Shown piece by piece: positions 33,147-45,633 of a stretch of DNA of 64,000 bases. A program made the translations under genes and the position numbers. Origin of the DNA: Tenebrio molitor (Eukaryota; Arthropoda; Insecta; Coleoptera; Tenebrionidae); contig NC_091047.1 of the NCBI RefSeq assembly GCF_963966145.1, positions 6,696,001 to 6,760,000 of the forward strand. Reading direction: 5' to 3'. The notes under the pieces are model-generated. The model made no database searches, was not told the origin of the DNA, and worked only from the letters and a program-made list of their open reading frames with translations. How positions within the stretch are numbered: the stretch's first letter is position 1; each line of letters begins with the position of its first letter.

Positions 33147-36100
33147 CGCCAGTACAGATTACTGGATTGCAAATACATAATGACAAATGACAACGCGTTC
33201 GTCAAGTAAAATCTTAGCTAAAATCATTTATTAGCGTAAAATTTTTAATAGCAGAAAAAATGTTGTCTCTCCACAAATTAAAACAATCACTCCGAAATAA
33301 AATAGATCCAACTTTGTATTAAACTTTCCGTTTGTTCAGCATTACATAAATATTTTTGATTCGTTCTGGTGATTAGTTAAAAAACTTGACTGGAGCATCT
33401 TGGCGTTAGCGATTTTGTTAACATTTCTTTTGGTGTCCAGTGACCCTTATCCTAATAGCATTACGTTACATTAATTTAAGAGTAAAAGAATCCTATCATG
33501 AGACTGCAAACCGTCTCTTCATGTACGATGTTTCACCCGAAGCTAAACCTGTTCGTAGTTGAGAAAGTACAATACAACCCTAAAAGGAAGTTAATGCACT
33601 TTGTACAATCGTTCATGGCGGTTAATTCCCTCAAGCTTTACGAAAATTTTTATTAGAAAACTTCACACGTAACATACGTCCCCTTCATAATTAATTTTTT
33701 AATCGATAATTACCAACTTTCACTCCCTTTGTGAAGATATTTTTAGCTTCCTAAATTCGCTAAACTTAAAATGGCTCTTGGTCGTGAATTTATTGTTGCT
33801 TGTTCCTTCCAAGATCCTTCTCATTGTTATGAAAGAGAAGTTTTCTTCTACCAAACATTTCCAAAATTGTTCAAATATTATTTGGTCGTAACTGTACCCA
33901 TTCAAAAGCTCTGTAACACTCATCCACGTTTTAAAAGAACTACAACAAACAGATTTCCATCCATTGGTTTGTTCAGTTGCCCCAAGTCTGTTTTCGATGA
34001 GTTGACCTTTTGGTCTATTTACCATTCAATCTGAAACTAAATGCAAGCTGCAAGGCAACGCCGAAGAAAATCCTCCAAACCCGAGTGAAATTGTTTCTTT
34101 TGGATCATTAAATTTCTGCTGTTATGGTAAACCCATTCACTATTTTTCCGCCATCAAAGAAGCGAATAAAAGATTTCTTCCCTTGTCCGGCGTGTGGAGC
34201 TGCTGTTTGTTAATTTTGCATAAAGTAATTCGTTTTATGTGGGTTGTTGGGAACAATCTGCTTTGTAGTTCTTCTGGCTCTTTTATCTTTCTCGCATACT
34301 TTTTAAAGAAAATTTCTCAATTAATTTTTAATCCTTGCAATCCAATTTGTGGTGTAACTGTCGCACAAAATTGCGGATAAATGTGGTGATTAATTTATCC
34401 GATAATTGTGGCAATTAATGTGTAGTACAACAAACAAAAGGGACTCTGGGCGACCTTTAGCCCCGGTTCTCGACGCGAACACGCTCATTCAATTCACTTA
34501 AGCCCAATTGATTATTGTCTCAGCAAGTCTCGCAGCGTTCTCATACACACATCATTCATCAACTTTTATGCCCCGTTTCGTCATAAGCTGACACTCAGCT
34601 TAACAAGAATGCAACTCTCAATGCCACTCCCGAACTCCCGACACCAACTCGCGCTGTTGATGAAGCGGCGCACAAAAGAAATCGTAGTTTTAGCCTAATT
34701 TACCGACTCCATCTGACGAGGGTAACGTCTTTGTATCTTGGCAACACAAAAACCATTCATTCAAATTTATTCCCACTGATTTATTACGGGCCGAGGATCA
34801 AAGACCTAACCTTGACAGACATTAACACCGGATTCCTCAAAACTTCATCATCGTTTCGCGCTCGGTGCTCGGAGTTGGGAGAAGTCGCGTGTGTGGAAAC
34901 TCTCTTTTGCGGCGCATTTGCATCCGAAATTGCTTGTAGTGAGTGTACAATAAGTGACGTTTAACAGATGTTCTAAAATTGATGCACAGACAATGCCGCC
35001 TCCCGAAATTATACAAAGTAACAGCGCGTCAAGACAAATTTAATAAAGGGAAATTTGGAATATTGAACTGTAATAAAATTCCTCGCCGAGTTGTTCGCCC
35101 CTTCATGTTTAGAATCGAGTTTTGGTTCAAACGTTTTATTTAAAATAAATCCAAGGCAAGATCGGGGGCAGACTCGCATGTGAAAGATATTTGTAGAAGA
35201 CTGATGATCGAGATTTACATCTCGACTTGTAAACAAAAGGCGAAATGAAGGGGGGCGATGGGCAAAAAGTCTCCCGCTATGAAAAAAAATCCCCCGACAA
35301 GCTCACCCAGTGTAAACAGGTCCGAGTGGTATTTACGCAACGGCAAAAAAATAATTGCATTTCCGTTTCGTTTTGTTGTATCGATTTCGCGAGCCAATAA
35401 TTCCGGCAGATGTAGAAATGTGAGGAATTGCTTTTACGGTGGGCGGCCAGGAGAGTGTGGTCCTGCGTTATTCGACGCAGAGGTAGGACGACTTGGTTAA
35501 ATGTCTCTAACATGAATAAAATAAAGCTTCCTCTCAAAGTCCTTTCCGGTTTTAAAGTTTTATTTAACAAAAAAGCCGAACCAGATGAATCAGCTCGAGT
35601 AATTCGGACGCGCGTTCTTCGTGGTCTTGAAGTGGCCATTTTACCAAACTCAATGACTCATAAAAATAATGGCATAATCGGTGTATAACTTCCCCTATTT
35701 AGCCAAATTGTACACTTCTCCAAAATACTCTACTTGAAACGGATTGAAATAAACAAGCCGGAAGCAATTTGGGTCAAGACACGGACACGAGAGATGGTCA
35801 AAATAATTCTTTTTCACAACAAAGGAACGAGGAGGAGCTGCCCTTCGTTATAAATTTTGTCGTTTACTTAATTCAGTTGCCTACAGAGCAGGGACATCAA
35901 TAAAAGTTTAAAATGAACAATCATTATTATGTTATCCTGTACCTTTGGATCTTTTTTAAATTATGAAAGATATTCTAGATTCGTCGATTTTATTTTTGTG
36001 CTGTTCTGTCCTTATTTATTATACATATCTACATACATATTATCATTTATTGATTTTATGGAAATTATATTTAAAAATTTCCGACGCAGCTCCATCAGGC

Positions 36101-36383
36101 CTTTGCAGCTTCCGTTCTTAACTTTGTCAGAATGTTGGTGCATTGTGACAGAAATAAATAATATTCAAATTTCTTTTTTTTTAAATTATATGTATATTAG
36201 TTTTTCTCTCTGGGGTTCGATTTTTGATAACCGTCAAATTTTGATATTTAATCGATTTTCTTGGTTATTACTTAGGTTATTACTGTTATTAGTGTCAAAC
36301 TTATCGAGTTTTTGTATCAAACGCCAAACGCATCATTAAACTACAATTTTGTTATTAGAATACCGTAAGCCGTAAATTCCTTT
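33147..36383. other. Non-coding region with a GC-richer block
   Basis: No supported gene. Between about 34430 and 35850 the DNA is GC-balanced and repeat-poor. Open frames there (35258-35500, 35428-35688, 35277-35639 minus) overlap one another and show no domain. 33720-34034 is open on both strands, which reflects composition. Confidence 0.35.
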
Positions 36384-36384
36384 A

Positions 36385-36625
36385 TAACGGGTGACTATTA
36401 AAATTTTCACTTAGGGTTGGCTATGGATCATTCTTTGTTTTCTGTTGCACCTTAGACACTGACAAGTTTGACATTTCAATAAATGTTTTTTTCTCTTAAT
36501 TTGGTTATGTTTCAATTGTACTGACTGACATTTGTCGCTCGTTCTTGCGTGTGTCTAAAGTAACAGAAAAAATAAAAACTCGTCAAAGCCAACTCCAAGT
36601 GAAAATTTTAATAGTCACCCGTTAT
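36385..36625. mobile_element. MITE with ATAACGGGTGACTATTAAAA ends
   Basis: The left ATAACGGGTGACTATTAAAA (then TTTTCACTTAGGGTTGGCT) is mirrored by the right inverted copy with only two or three differences over about 40 bp. A TA-type duplication is possible at the edges. The roughly 160-bp interior is non-coding. No matching transposase is present. Confidence 0.88.
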
Positions 36626-37277
36626 TTTTTTTTTGTTAATTTTGCTTGGAATGTATGTTTTCAAATTTGTTGCCAGTGTGAAACGTTCTCCATTCTAAGC
36701 GACATCTACTGCGTTCTTAAATGGAATAGACTGTAGTAACAAAATAGATTTAGGTTATGTTTTGATGTTAAACACTTTTAAAGTGAAATGCATCAACTAA
36801 GAAATAGAGTAATTTAATAATCTCTATAAGAGAAACGTCCAAATAGACTCGGAACAAAATTAAAACGCTTTTCAATTTTTGGAATTCTTGTTTTGTTCCA
36901 CATAATAATTTGTTATAGCACTCTTCGCTCACTCTGATAGAAACCATGCTGGTTAATTTGTTTATTTTTAACTTTCTGCTTCAAATCAGTATGATGAAAT
37001 TTGCAATTTATTTGACAATACCTAACTCAAACACCAGAATAATCAAATCTAGTGTTTTTTTGCAAAAGAAGTAATTCACACCGCCGCCGCCGCTTGTTCA
37101 CTGCATAAATTACGCTTGATGAAGTAGTTTGACAGTTGATGAAGCTGTGCTGTACGCTACCGGAAACAAATGCAATCACCAGGCCATTTGACTAGGAGTT
37201 TTTTGACCGCTTTTTATGATATAAAATGGTATTTTGAGATTGATAATAATTTGTCGTAGCATTGATTACACAATTTT

Positions 37278-37793
37278 CAAAATCAAAAAGAAAACAAATC
37301 AGAGCAGGCATTGCAAATTATTTTTGTTGTCCCAAATTCTACTTTATAATAAATCATACCTAGTGTTGTTGTTATTATCTGATAATAGAGAAAATTTATA
37401 AGATAAAATAAACAAGGGCAACATTTTATATTTACCAGCTTTATTGCCAAACGCGACGCCACTGGTAAGCAGATTTTTCGGTAAAATGTTAAAGAAACGT
37501 CAACGATGTGCTGTTATTAACCAAGAAAACAACTTTTCGATTTCGGCAAAGTTTACAGACGCGTATTAAAATTGTAAGCAACAACTATTCCACAATAAGT
37601 CGTAAAATACGTTTTACCATGAAAAAAAGAATAAGAATAATTTATTATTAATAATAGATTTTTCGAGAGATAGGCAACCAATAAAACGACCACATACCAA
37701 GTATAATTATGCGTATGACCAAACTAAGACAAACATTTCGATAAAACAAAAGATGAGGTGTACTCTTGATTTGTTTTCTTTTTGATCACTCGG
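37278..37793. mobile_element. DNA element F, copy B (uninterrupted)
   Basis: The inverted ends share ATCAAAAAGAAAACAAATCA on the left and its complement TGATTTGTTTTCTTTTTGAT on the right. The interior aligns block by block with 24621-25452 but lacks the 285-bp MITE. It has no transposase frame, so it is a non-autonomous DNA transposon. The end sequence resembles the GTGATCAAAAAG end of the MITE nested in copy A, which suggests related transposases. Confidence 0.82.
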
Positions 37794-38161
37794 TAGTCTC
37801 GAAGAGTAATACATTGTTGGTTTCAAAGTGCATGTAATAAATTTGTGATGACCTGAGAGTTTAGCTTTATTTAACATATGTATAAAGAACGCGACTTTCG
37901 TTCTTCTTAAAATAAAATAAATTTTAAAAAAGGAAAATAAGACATGTATTTAAATCAGCAAGAATTAAACCCCACATTCACTCATTATAAAGTAAAGTTC
38001 GTATTTCTTGAATTGTTTGTAGTCCTCGTATTGCAGAAACTTTTTTCATCAGGGCTGCGCTTACATTATTTGCTTTGTCCGTCCAATTTTTCATTTTTTA
38101 CCTAATTTCACCAATCTTTATAAAAAAATTTATCCACAATTACCTTATAATTGAAGTTTTA

Positions 38162-38744
38162 TCCACACTTAGGGATGGCAAATATACATCGATGTTTAGG
38201 ATACATCGATATATTTCAAAAAAATATCGATATTTTTACATCGATGTTAGCATTTCGATATATCATTGGAAACATCGATGTATTTGTTTCGATATATGTA
38301 TTTAAAAATGAGTTTAATTGCGGCCGCCATCCAGTGTGAAGATCAATCAATATTTTATCATTTGGACTTGAAGAAATTATTAAACAACAGGGAATGAAAT
38401 AAGACAAACAGGATTTTTCTAAAGTACCTTATTTTTTGTTCGTGTTTGATTATTATTGTTGAAAACCTTCAAATGACACTGACCTAATAACAATGCCTTT
38501 CGATACTAACTAGTTAAAATATTTTTTTAATCTTCAACTATTTTTTTCTCAAGTTTTTTTTAAATGTAAGGGGTTAAAATTTTTATACTGTCATGTTGTA
38601 ACTGTAACCTTGAAAGTATATCGATGTTTTTCATACATCGATTTTTTTATTACGATACATCGAATACATCGATATCTGCTTACGATGCATCAAATGATGC
38701 AATACATCGATGTGTAAATTATTTTTGCCATCCCTAACCACACT
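38162..38744. mobile_element. hAT-type MITE full of ATCGATGT motifs
   Basis: The element is 38170-38736 (567 bp), with TAGGGATGGCAAA on the left and the inverted TTTTTGCCATCCCTA on the right. The flanking 8-bp sequences TCCACACT and ACCACACT match at 7 of 8 bases, as expected for an old hAT target duplication. The first and last roughly 120 bp are packed with ATCGATGT/ACATCGAT and ATATCGATAT motifs, some forming nested inverted repeats. It has no transposase. Confidence 0.88.
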
Positions 38745-39466
38745 TATGAACCGTATAAAGTAACACTTTATCCACTAGTGGAAGAATGAAATCACTTTAT
38801 TCCACTAGTGGAATAATGAAAAAATACAATCTTAAATCAATCTTTCTTCCATTTTCACCAACTTGCACAGCGTTTTGTACAAATGGAGTCGATAAACAAT
38901 CAAAAATAAATAGCGACTATTCAATACCTCCCATGTTTTTTAGTTAATTTCAATGATTTTTGAGGTGACATCCGCTGTCAGAGAGTAATGTCAAATCATT
39001 TTTTTATGACATGAGATGAAATTTTGGCGATTCTGATTTTAAATCGCTGTAATTGTGGATAAAACGTTGTATTGCACTCGTGTTTTAGTCGCATTTTATC
39101 CACTTAAGAATATTAAACGCTCGTGCGTTCGCACTCGCGATTAAAAATTCTTGCGTGGATAAAATGCTATCTAAAACACTTATACAATAAATAACTATTA
39201 ACTGCTTCCTATTTTGGACATTGAAACACTTGGAACAAAATCAAAATTTGTTTTTATTAACTCAGTATTTTCTTAAAAAATTAGTAGGGACTTTCAACAT
39301 ACTTTATGTGATTTTCTTATGCTACACCTACAGAATTTCTTATCATTAGTTCTAAAACATCTTCTGAAATTGCAATCCAAGCAGAGTTTTGCTTGCTGGG
39401 TAATAAACCCGTCCACATTCAAAATTTCTAAAATTGTGGATTTTTCTCGAGCCTCTTTGGCATACA
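38745..39466. repeat. Short palindromic and tandem repeats, otherwise non-coding
   Basis: Two tandem units around CCACTAGTGGAA lie at about 38770-38820, each centred on the palindrome CCACTAGTGG. Further on (about 39055-39185), TGGATAAAA-type strings and CGCTCGTGCG/CGCACTCGCG form a loose inverted structure. No coding sequence was found. These may be the remains of another inverted-repeat element. Confidence 0.45.
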
Positions 39467-39631
39467 CAGGGTATTTCACGAGTGTGAGCCCGACGGAATT
39501 GAAAATGCAACCCACAATACACTTGCAAAGTTAACCTGGATATTTTCCACGTCCAAATCCAAGTTTACTTTGTAAATGTATTGTGGGTTGCATTTTTAAT
39601 TGCGTCCGGCTCATTATCACTCGTGTAATAC
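39467..39631. mobile_element. Palindromic MITE, GCAACCC group, copy 3
   Basis: A full copy. It starts CAGGGTATTTCACGAGTGTG, then AGCCCGACGGAATTG and AAAATGCAACCCACAATACA, followed by a second stem (CTTTGCAAGTTAAC-like pairing). The right arm is the inverted copy, ending in CTCATTATCACTCGTGTAAT. About 165 bp. It is the best-preserved member in the window and defines the family consensus. Confidence 0.88.
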
Positions 39632-40122
39632 TCTGAATTTTGAGGCTAATGTTCTAGTATTCGAGAAGCATCCTACTTTATTCCAAGACGTATGTTTGAG
39701 CTAGGATCAGAAACAAATTTGAATTGATCATAAATAACTATAAATGTGTCAAATTTGTTGACAATTGCTTCGAAAGGTTATGTTTGTAATCAATGTAATA
39801 AGTAAAAGAAATTAAAAATTGTCAAATTGACAGGAGCATAAAATAACCTCAAAGTGACCATCAATAAATAAACGTGCTTTTTTTTGTTTTTTTCTGTTTC
39901 TGTCGTTTCAATAAAGAGAAAGCGAGGAAGGAAATCGTGACGTCACCTCAAAAGGGTAAAAACTGGACTATATCTTTATTTAGTTATTTATATATCCGGT
40001 GTTCTAATAATATCGATGTGTAAACTCCTTCTAAACAAACACATGTTGATGCAAATGTTTAGTTTATTAATGAATGTATCCATTACATCAATGTTGTTAT
40101 CGCTTGTTTGTAATTGTTAAAC

Positions 40123-40337
40123 TACGAGGGTGGTTCATTATTTATTGTCCCTTACACAACAGATGTTCAATAACAAATTAAAAACAGTTTACAAGCAGGA
40201 AAAATTACAAGATTTCTAAAGTACCTAAAATGATTAAAAAAAACTAAAGGAAAAACTGAAACTGAACGTGCTACATATTTCATCAGGACAAAGTTTCTGT
40301 TTGTCCCGGGAACGCTAAACGACGAATCACCCTCGTA
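40123..40337. mobile_element. Mariner-type MITE, TACGAGGGTG ends
   Basis: 211 bp (40125-40335) between TA duplications. The left CGAGGGTGGTTCATTATTTA and the right inverted CGAGGGTGATTCGTCGTTTA agree over the first 16 bases with few differences. CGAGGGTGGTTC-type ends occur in mariner elements. No transposase is present. Confidence 0.75.
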
Positions 40338-42342
40338 CAGTGTTTTATAATTATATCCTCTTGGTAGTGCATGATCAACGACTGGACTGTTGTTTTTATT
40401 GCACATATTCAAATAATGATTTTGTCTATTTGTTACGATCTGAGAGAATGCGGTTCTGGGGAAAAATTGAGCGCAGCCAATGGCAACACATGTTGTGGGA
40501 AGATTATGAACTAAATTGTTGCAAGAAAACAGCGTGGCAAAATGTGCCTCTTCTGGCAGCGGTACAAAGGGAGAAGCTTCGGAGGAATTCCGATCATAGT
40601 GGATAAGTGGCTAAGCCGCTGTTCATGCAAACGGGCCCCGAAAGCGGTACCTAACCGAATTAGAGCTTACGCACTACGGCAACGACGACGTTAGGATAAT
40701 CTGGTGAGGCCGTCGTCGTAATTTTCGTGGGGGGAAAATCCCGTGCGGTTCATCCGTAAACATTTTTCTGTGCAATTGGCGGCGGTTTCCGCGTCGGCGG
40801 CCCCATCAGCGGCGTTCGTTAGCTTCTGGACACGAGCGAAAACAATCGACCGACAGCGGATAATTCCCGGGGGATTAATCGGCGAGTGCTCCCAACGACC
40901 GCGTTCCCGGTAAAAATGGCCTTCACCTAAGTTAAGCAACGATGTTGTCGGTGATGAGCGCCATAACGGACCCATCTACGACCCTAAACAGCCCATTTGG
41001 CGGCGCAGACGTCTTCGGCCGATAATTCGTTTCCACTTTTCGCCAGAAACCGCAAAAAAATTTTAAGGAAACGTCGCGCGCGTCTCTGCGCCCGTATAAA
41101 TCATGTCTTGGGGTCTTTTTTCAAGATCGGTTCTGCACCAGACTGTGGCACACGCTCGATTTCAGCTGGAACGGCTTCAATTTTTGACGATCACCTAAGC
41201 GTGAGCCGCCAACGGGAACCGATCCTGGGGGCGGCGGTTTTTCTTTTATTCGCCTATAAGTGGCGATATCCAGGAGCTAAAAATTACGTCGGGGCGGTAA
41301 TGAAATGTGAACGCAGATTCATCATTTCTTTCGAGTTCGTTTGGCGGCTTTCCCCGATTCAATTTCCCAACATCTGCGCTTTATTGATATTAATTTTATG
41401 TGTTCGGCGAGCTTGCATCGCTGGCTTTTTACCCACATTTATTATTTACTTTGCTGTTTATTCGAAACTTTGTCAACTTGTTCGGTCTAAATAAGTAATC
41501 ACTTACTAAAAGCTTTCGGCAAAAACGCCATCTTGTTACGTGATGGCGTACGTGCATTATTTAAAATTGAACACTGGTTCGCATCCGCCGCCGCCGCCGC
41601 CAACGCCTATTGTCGCGGCCTGTCCCGACCCCCTGCCGAATAATTACGTGAACTTGACAAACTTAAAACTTCTATACATCCTCCATTTCCTTCACCATTT
41701 ACTACCATCAGGAGGACTCACGAAGCACGAGGAAAAATAAAGGAAACCCATTTGTACTTCATCATAGAAAGTTTTCAATGCAATTTGAACTGCTAGTGTC
41801 ACCTTTCATTTATAAAAATGTTGTGCAATAATCCATCAATAAGAAAGAAGAGGGAGATGGAGGGACAGAGAAAGAAACACAAAAAAACCCGGATCAATCG
41901 GAAAAACATCTGCTCAAAAGCAAACGAGATTGTTTTGTTTATAGAGGATGGAAATTTTCTTTTTGCATATTTAAAAGAATTGTAAAAGAATTATGTAAAT
42001 GAAAAAAAAACAGCATTTACGCCATTAAATAATGATGGATGATACTACTCAATTTCTTCTGTGATTTGTACGGAACAAGTTCTTCGGAGAAAATATTTGT
42101 TGAGACCACCACCATGGTGTACTTGTGCAGATTTAGTTAAAGTAGTTAAACCTTGACAATTTAATTTCATTAGAAGACAGTAAAAAAAAGTCGGGTTCTA
42201 AATTGAACCACTGAATCAAATCTCTCTGTTTAAAAATTAGATGTAGAATTAAGTAAAATACTAAATACACAAAGACCAGTATTTACGGAAACACCGACAA
42301 AGTAGTGACAGTCGTGAAGAAAAGTTCTTTAGAAGAACATAT
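40338..42342. other. GC-richer non-coding region with a CCG microsatellite
   Basis: About 40440-41740 is GC-balanced with CpG dinucleotides, in contrast to the AT-rich flanks. A 495-nt open frame at 40997-41494 begins at TTG and its first ATG is far inside. The frame near 41540-41740 owes its proline run to a CCG microsatellite at about 41587-41600. Neither is accepted as a gene. The block may be regulatory. Confidence 0.4.
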
Positions 42343-42750
42343 AAAGTGTTCCAAAATGATTGTGGTATTCTAGTAGTTTTTGACAATTTGAGTGTTTTGA
42401 ATTTTGACGCATTCTAGAAAAATGATTCCAACTACCAAGAACCGTCAAGATGACAGGTATAAAAGAGGTTAGGTTTATGAATCAGAAAACATTAACTAAA
42501 TTAGTTTGTAATGATTTTAAAATAATAGATAGAATAATAAAATGTTTCGTTAGGTAAACCCGAGGTATCATTTCACATTCTTGTGAATTTTTGCACATTA
42601 ACAACAGGCAATGAATGACACAAATAATATTTGACATTTGCCAGCGGCTTGGAGGTCATGTTTGGTATAATGTACTGCGGGACCTTATCATCGAAAGGTG
42701 GAAAACAATTTTTTCCGATTCAAGCACCACATTATTTTGGAACACTTTGT
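42342..42750. mobile_element. MITE with AAAGTGTTCCAAAAT ends
   Basis: The left AAAGTGTTCCAAAATGATTG and the right inverted CAAAGTGTTCCAAAATAATG share about 20 bp, with TA at the outer edges. The interior is about 360 bp, AT-rich and non-coding. Confidence 0.78.
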
Positions 42751-43174
42751 AAAAGCAGTAACGTCAATCATTATTTTGGTTCTCGTCTCTGAAAAATCGT
42801 CAAATATTACTTCCGTTTGTTTAATTTTCCTTGATTGTTTCCTATTATGTATTTTTTTAGTGCACGGCGTGCGGTAAAATAGGTCATTACCTGTGTGTAA
42901 TTAGTGGAATAAACAAGATATACCGCACAGTCGTGGATAAAATAGTATATTAAAAAACGAGTTTATAAAACGAGTCGCGGAGGGTGAGTTTTGTAAAGGA
43001 CGAATGGAATAAACCTTATGAAACAGGTTTATTATACTATTTTTTAAAAATTTTAAAATTCTGGGGAATCATGATGGTTGGCAAAAAACAATTGAAACAC
43101 TTGTCGCCTTTGCGATATTTGCGAGGATTCTGGCAGTACCAACATGATAACCGTAAATTGTACTATCGTTATTA

Positions 43175-43300
43175 TACAGGGTGTATTTGAATTCGATCGA
43201 CAAACTTTCAGGGCTGATTCTTGAAATTGTATCAAAACATTTCTTATACATATTGGAATTATTCTTGGAATATGATTTTTTCCTTCTTTTTCGTAAGTGG
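43175..43300 (+). repeat. Possible single end of a TACAGGGTGT-type element
   Basis: TACAGGGTGTATTTGAATTC opens a stretch that resembles the starts of other elements here (58698, 39467), but no partner end was found nearby. It may be a solo terminal fragment. The surrounding frames on both strands are not genes. Confidence 0.35.
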
Positions 43301-45000
43301 TGAAGCAAAATCTAGAACCTCGTGTGATGATCTAGTGTTAAATTAAACTTGGAAGACCTTATGGTATGAATCCTTTCATGGACTCGTGAGACAAGGCCAG
43401 AAAAATCTCGTCGCGATCGCCCACGTAATCCTTCCCCCTTTGACCATTTGGCGCGGCCGCCATCTTATTTTATGAATATCCGCAATAAAATTTCACGGAT
43501 CGACACTACGTTACGGTTATGGGGTAGGTTCGTCCGGACTCCGGCAGCAATTGCGGCGGCGGCGGAGAAATTTCCATCGCGAACCGTCCGATTTAGCCCG
43601 GGCGAAGAGTCGTAGATCACGGGCGGATCTGGTGGCGGCGGCGAAATGAGGCGTACGGGCTTGCTCTTTCCTTTGTCGATAGCAGGTGACACTTTGTCAA
43701 TTCTTCGATCGCATCTGATAAATATAAACGGCCTTGTCGATCCGATCTGACAGGAGCGCGAGTTGACACGTGACTAATGGAAACCGATCCGGCCTTCGAC
43801 AAAAATCGCGAACACAATGCCAATAAGCCAACACCCAAGGAGATGGGACTCACCGATGCATCCATGGGATTATGTCAACATCGCTGTTCACATAGCTGGA
43901 GCGTTCGGGCGGAATCCGGGCGTCGAGACGCGTCAACTCAAGAACTTCCGTTACAAGTTGTTAGATCTCGTCTCGCCGTTCTAATTCTCGAGGTGGAGGA
44001 GGATGGAGGCGCCGCCGGTCCCGCTTCGCCAGATTGTGATTGTCCTGGTCCTGCATAATAAAATATCGCCACTACGATTTTTCCCCATTACGGATTCCCC
44101 GACTGGCTTGCAGATCTGCAATGGAATTTGATAGTTTAATTACATGCAAGGATCACGTTTTTTGCTCGATTTATCTTTCGATTTAATTGTTCCAAGAACA
44201 TCCCGAGACGGTTATTGGATTCGTTCCACCTCTTTCATCCTTCTTCCAGAACATGATTAATTAAATCAGGAACCAAACGAGGTGAGAGATTTTTCAAATG
44301 AAATTCGCACAGACAACACCCCACGCACCCTGCGAATTACCCAACACGTTCAAACATCTTTCTTTTCTTGTCTGGTACATGTTTAAACCTGCACCAAACT
44401 TGATTTGATTTTAATATCGGTGTCTAACATTGAAATCTGCTTTTCTATGTATTTTACCATTCCGCTCTTTGAATAATTTTCGCCATAACAGCTAGTCTTG
44501 ATTTCATATTGTTCGCTGTAGATCTACGTTTGCAGTTGGTAAAGTGTAAGGTCTACTGAATATGAGAAAATCACTGTGTTATTAAATCCTTACAAAATTC
44601 ATTTGAATGAGACCTAAACCAGGTTCTAGATTATTTCGAGATGCGTATCTCTGGTTTACCTCCGATTTTAAAACTCGCTTTGAAGCAGCTCATTAGTGAA
44701 AAGGCGATATTTCATTGCTGCAGATGTTGATCATCAAGTACACTCTTTGATAAAAAAAATTCGGTGTAATTTTGTCAATATGAGTTAAATTGAATTTGTC
44801 CTCGTTACGATTCAAATTTTGACAATGATGATGAAATTATGTATTTTTTTAAATATGTACGTATGAAAATACAATTAGAAAATGAGCAATCAATCGCAAA
44901 TTTTAATGCAATGGTATCAAATATACAAAGTACATAATAATTGTAAAACGTCAATTTCAGTTTGTGTAGTAATGAAACTTACTTATAAATTTCTTCATAG
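43301..45000. other. Non-coding, GC-richer patch 43.4-44.3 kb
   Basis: 43380-44330 is GC-rich and CpG-containing, with GCCGCCATCTT at 43456-43466, a perfect YY1/Pho-type core. Overlapping frames on both strands (43465-43692, 43617-43865, 43777-44058) cancel out as coding candidates. 44330-45000 is AT-rich and featureless. Confidence 0.35.
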
Positions 45001-45002
45001 TA

Positions 45003-45155
45003 GAAAAAGTATAGTATTCTACCCGGGGATAATGGGATGTCACTCGCTCGGAGGAATTACGCCACTCGCCTTCGGCTCGTGACACAAAATTATCCTCACG
45101 GGTAATAAATAGCCGTCATTATCTGCTCATTGAATACTATACTATACTATTTTTT
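45003..45155. repeat. Foldback structure, possible MITE
   Basis: AAAAAGTATAGTATTCTACC on the left pairs with AATACTATACTATACTATTT on the right. Inside, GGATAATGGGATGTCAC pairs loosely with GTGACACAAAATTATCC around a core of CACTCGC/GGCTCGTG strings. This nested symmetry suggests a small inverted-repeat element, but no target duplication was proven. Confidence 0.5.
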
Positions 45156-45633
45156 AATATTTTAATAAAGATTGTTCACGCATATGCATTTAAGGAGTAT
45201 TCACAGTTTGCAATTTCTAAACGATTTGGAAAAGAGTGAAATTCTTTCGGATAAAATTCAAAATTTCCTTCATTACGTAAATATTAATTTTTAAAATAAG
45301 ATTGTTGTTACTCTACGAGTGATGGTTCTTGTTACGAGTGTTAAAAAATCAAATATCTGTAGTCAATGACTGATGCTTGCTTTTGTTTCATTAACTGTCA
45401 AACCATAGATGTTAACATGTCATTTACTCGGCAAATAAACACTGGGGTGAATTAAATCATACCAACTGCAAGGATGACGTGTGAGGAAAAAAACATTTGC
45501 CTGACCACAAGTTTTTTTGAATGCACGTTATACGTTTTCAGTATATTAATTATCACTTTTATAACAATAAACCAAGTCCGATAAATTAAATTAAAAAGGA
45601 CTGAATTGATTTTGAAAACATTTTGTACATTTG

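Noticed and set aside
38320..38345. GCGGCCGCCATCCAGTGTG, which recalls cloning-vector polylinker
   Set aside because: It lies inside a well-bounded hAT-type element with a near-perfect target duplication, and a similar GCGGCCGCCATC occurs at 43454, so it is natural sequence and not vector contamination.
40997..41494. 165-aa plus-strand open frame
   Set aside because: It opens at TTG with no early ATG, shows no recognisable domain and lies in a GC-rich block where long chance frames are expected.
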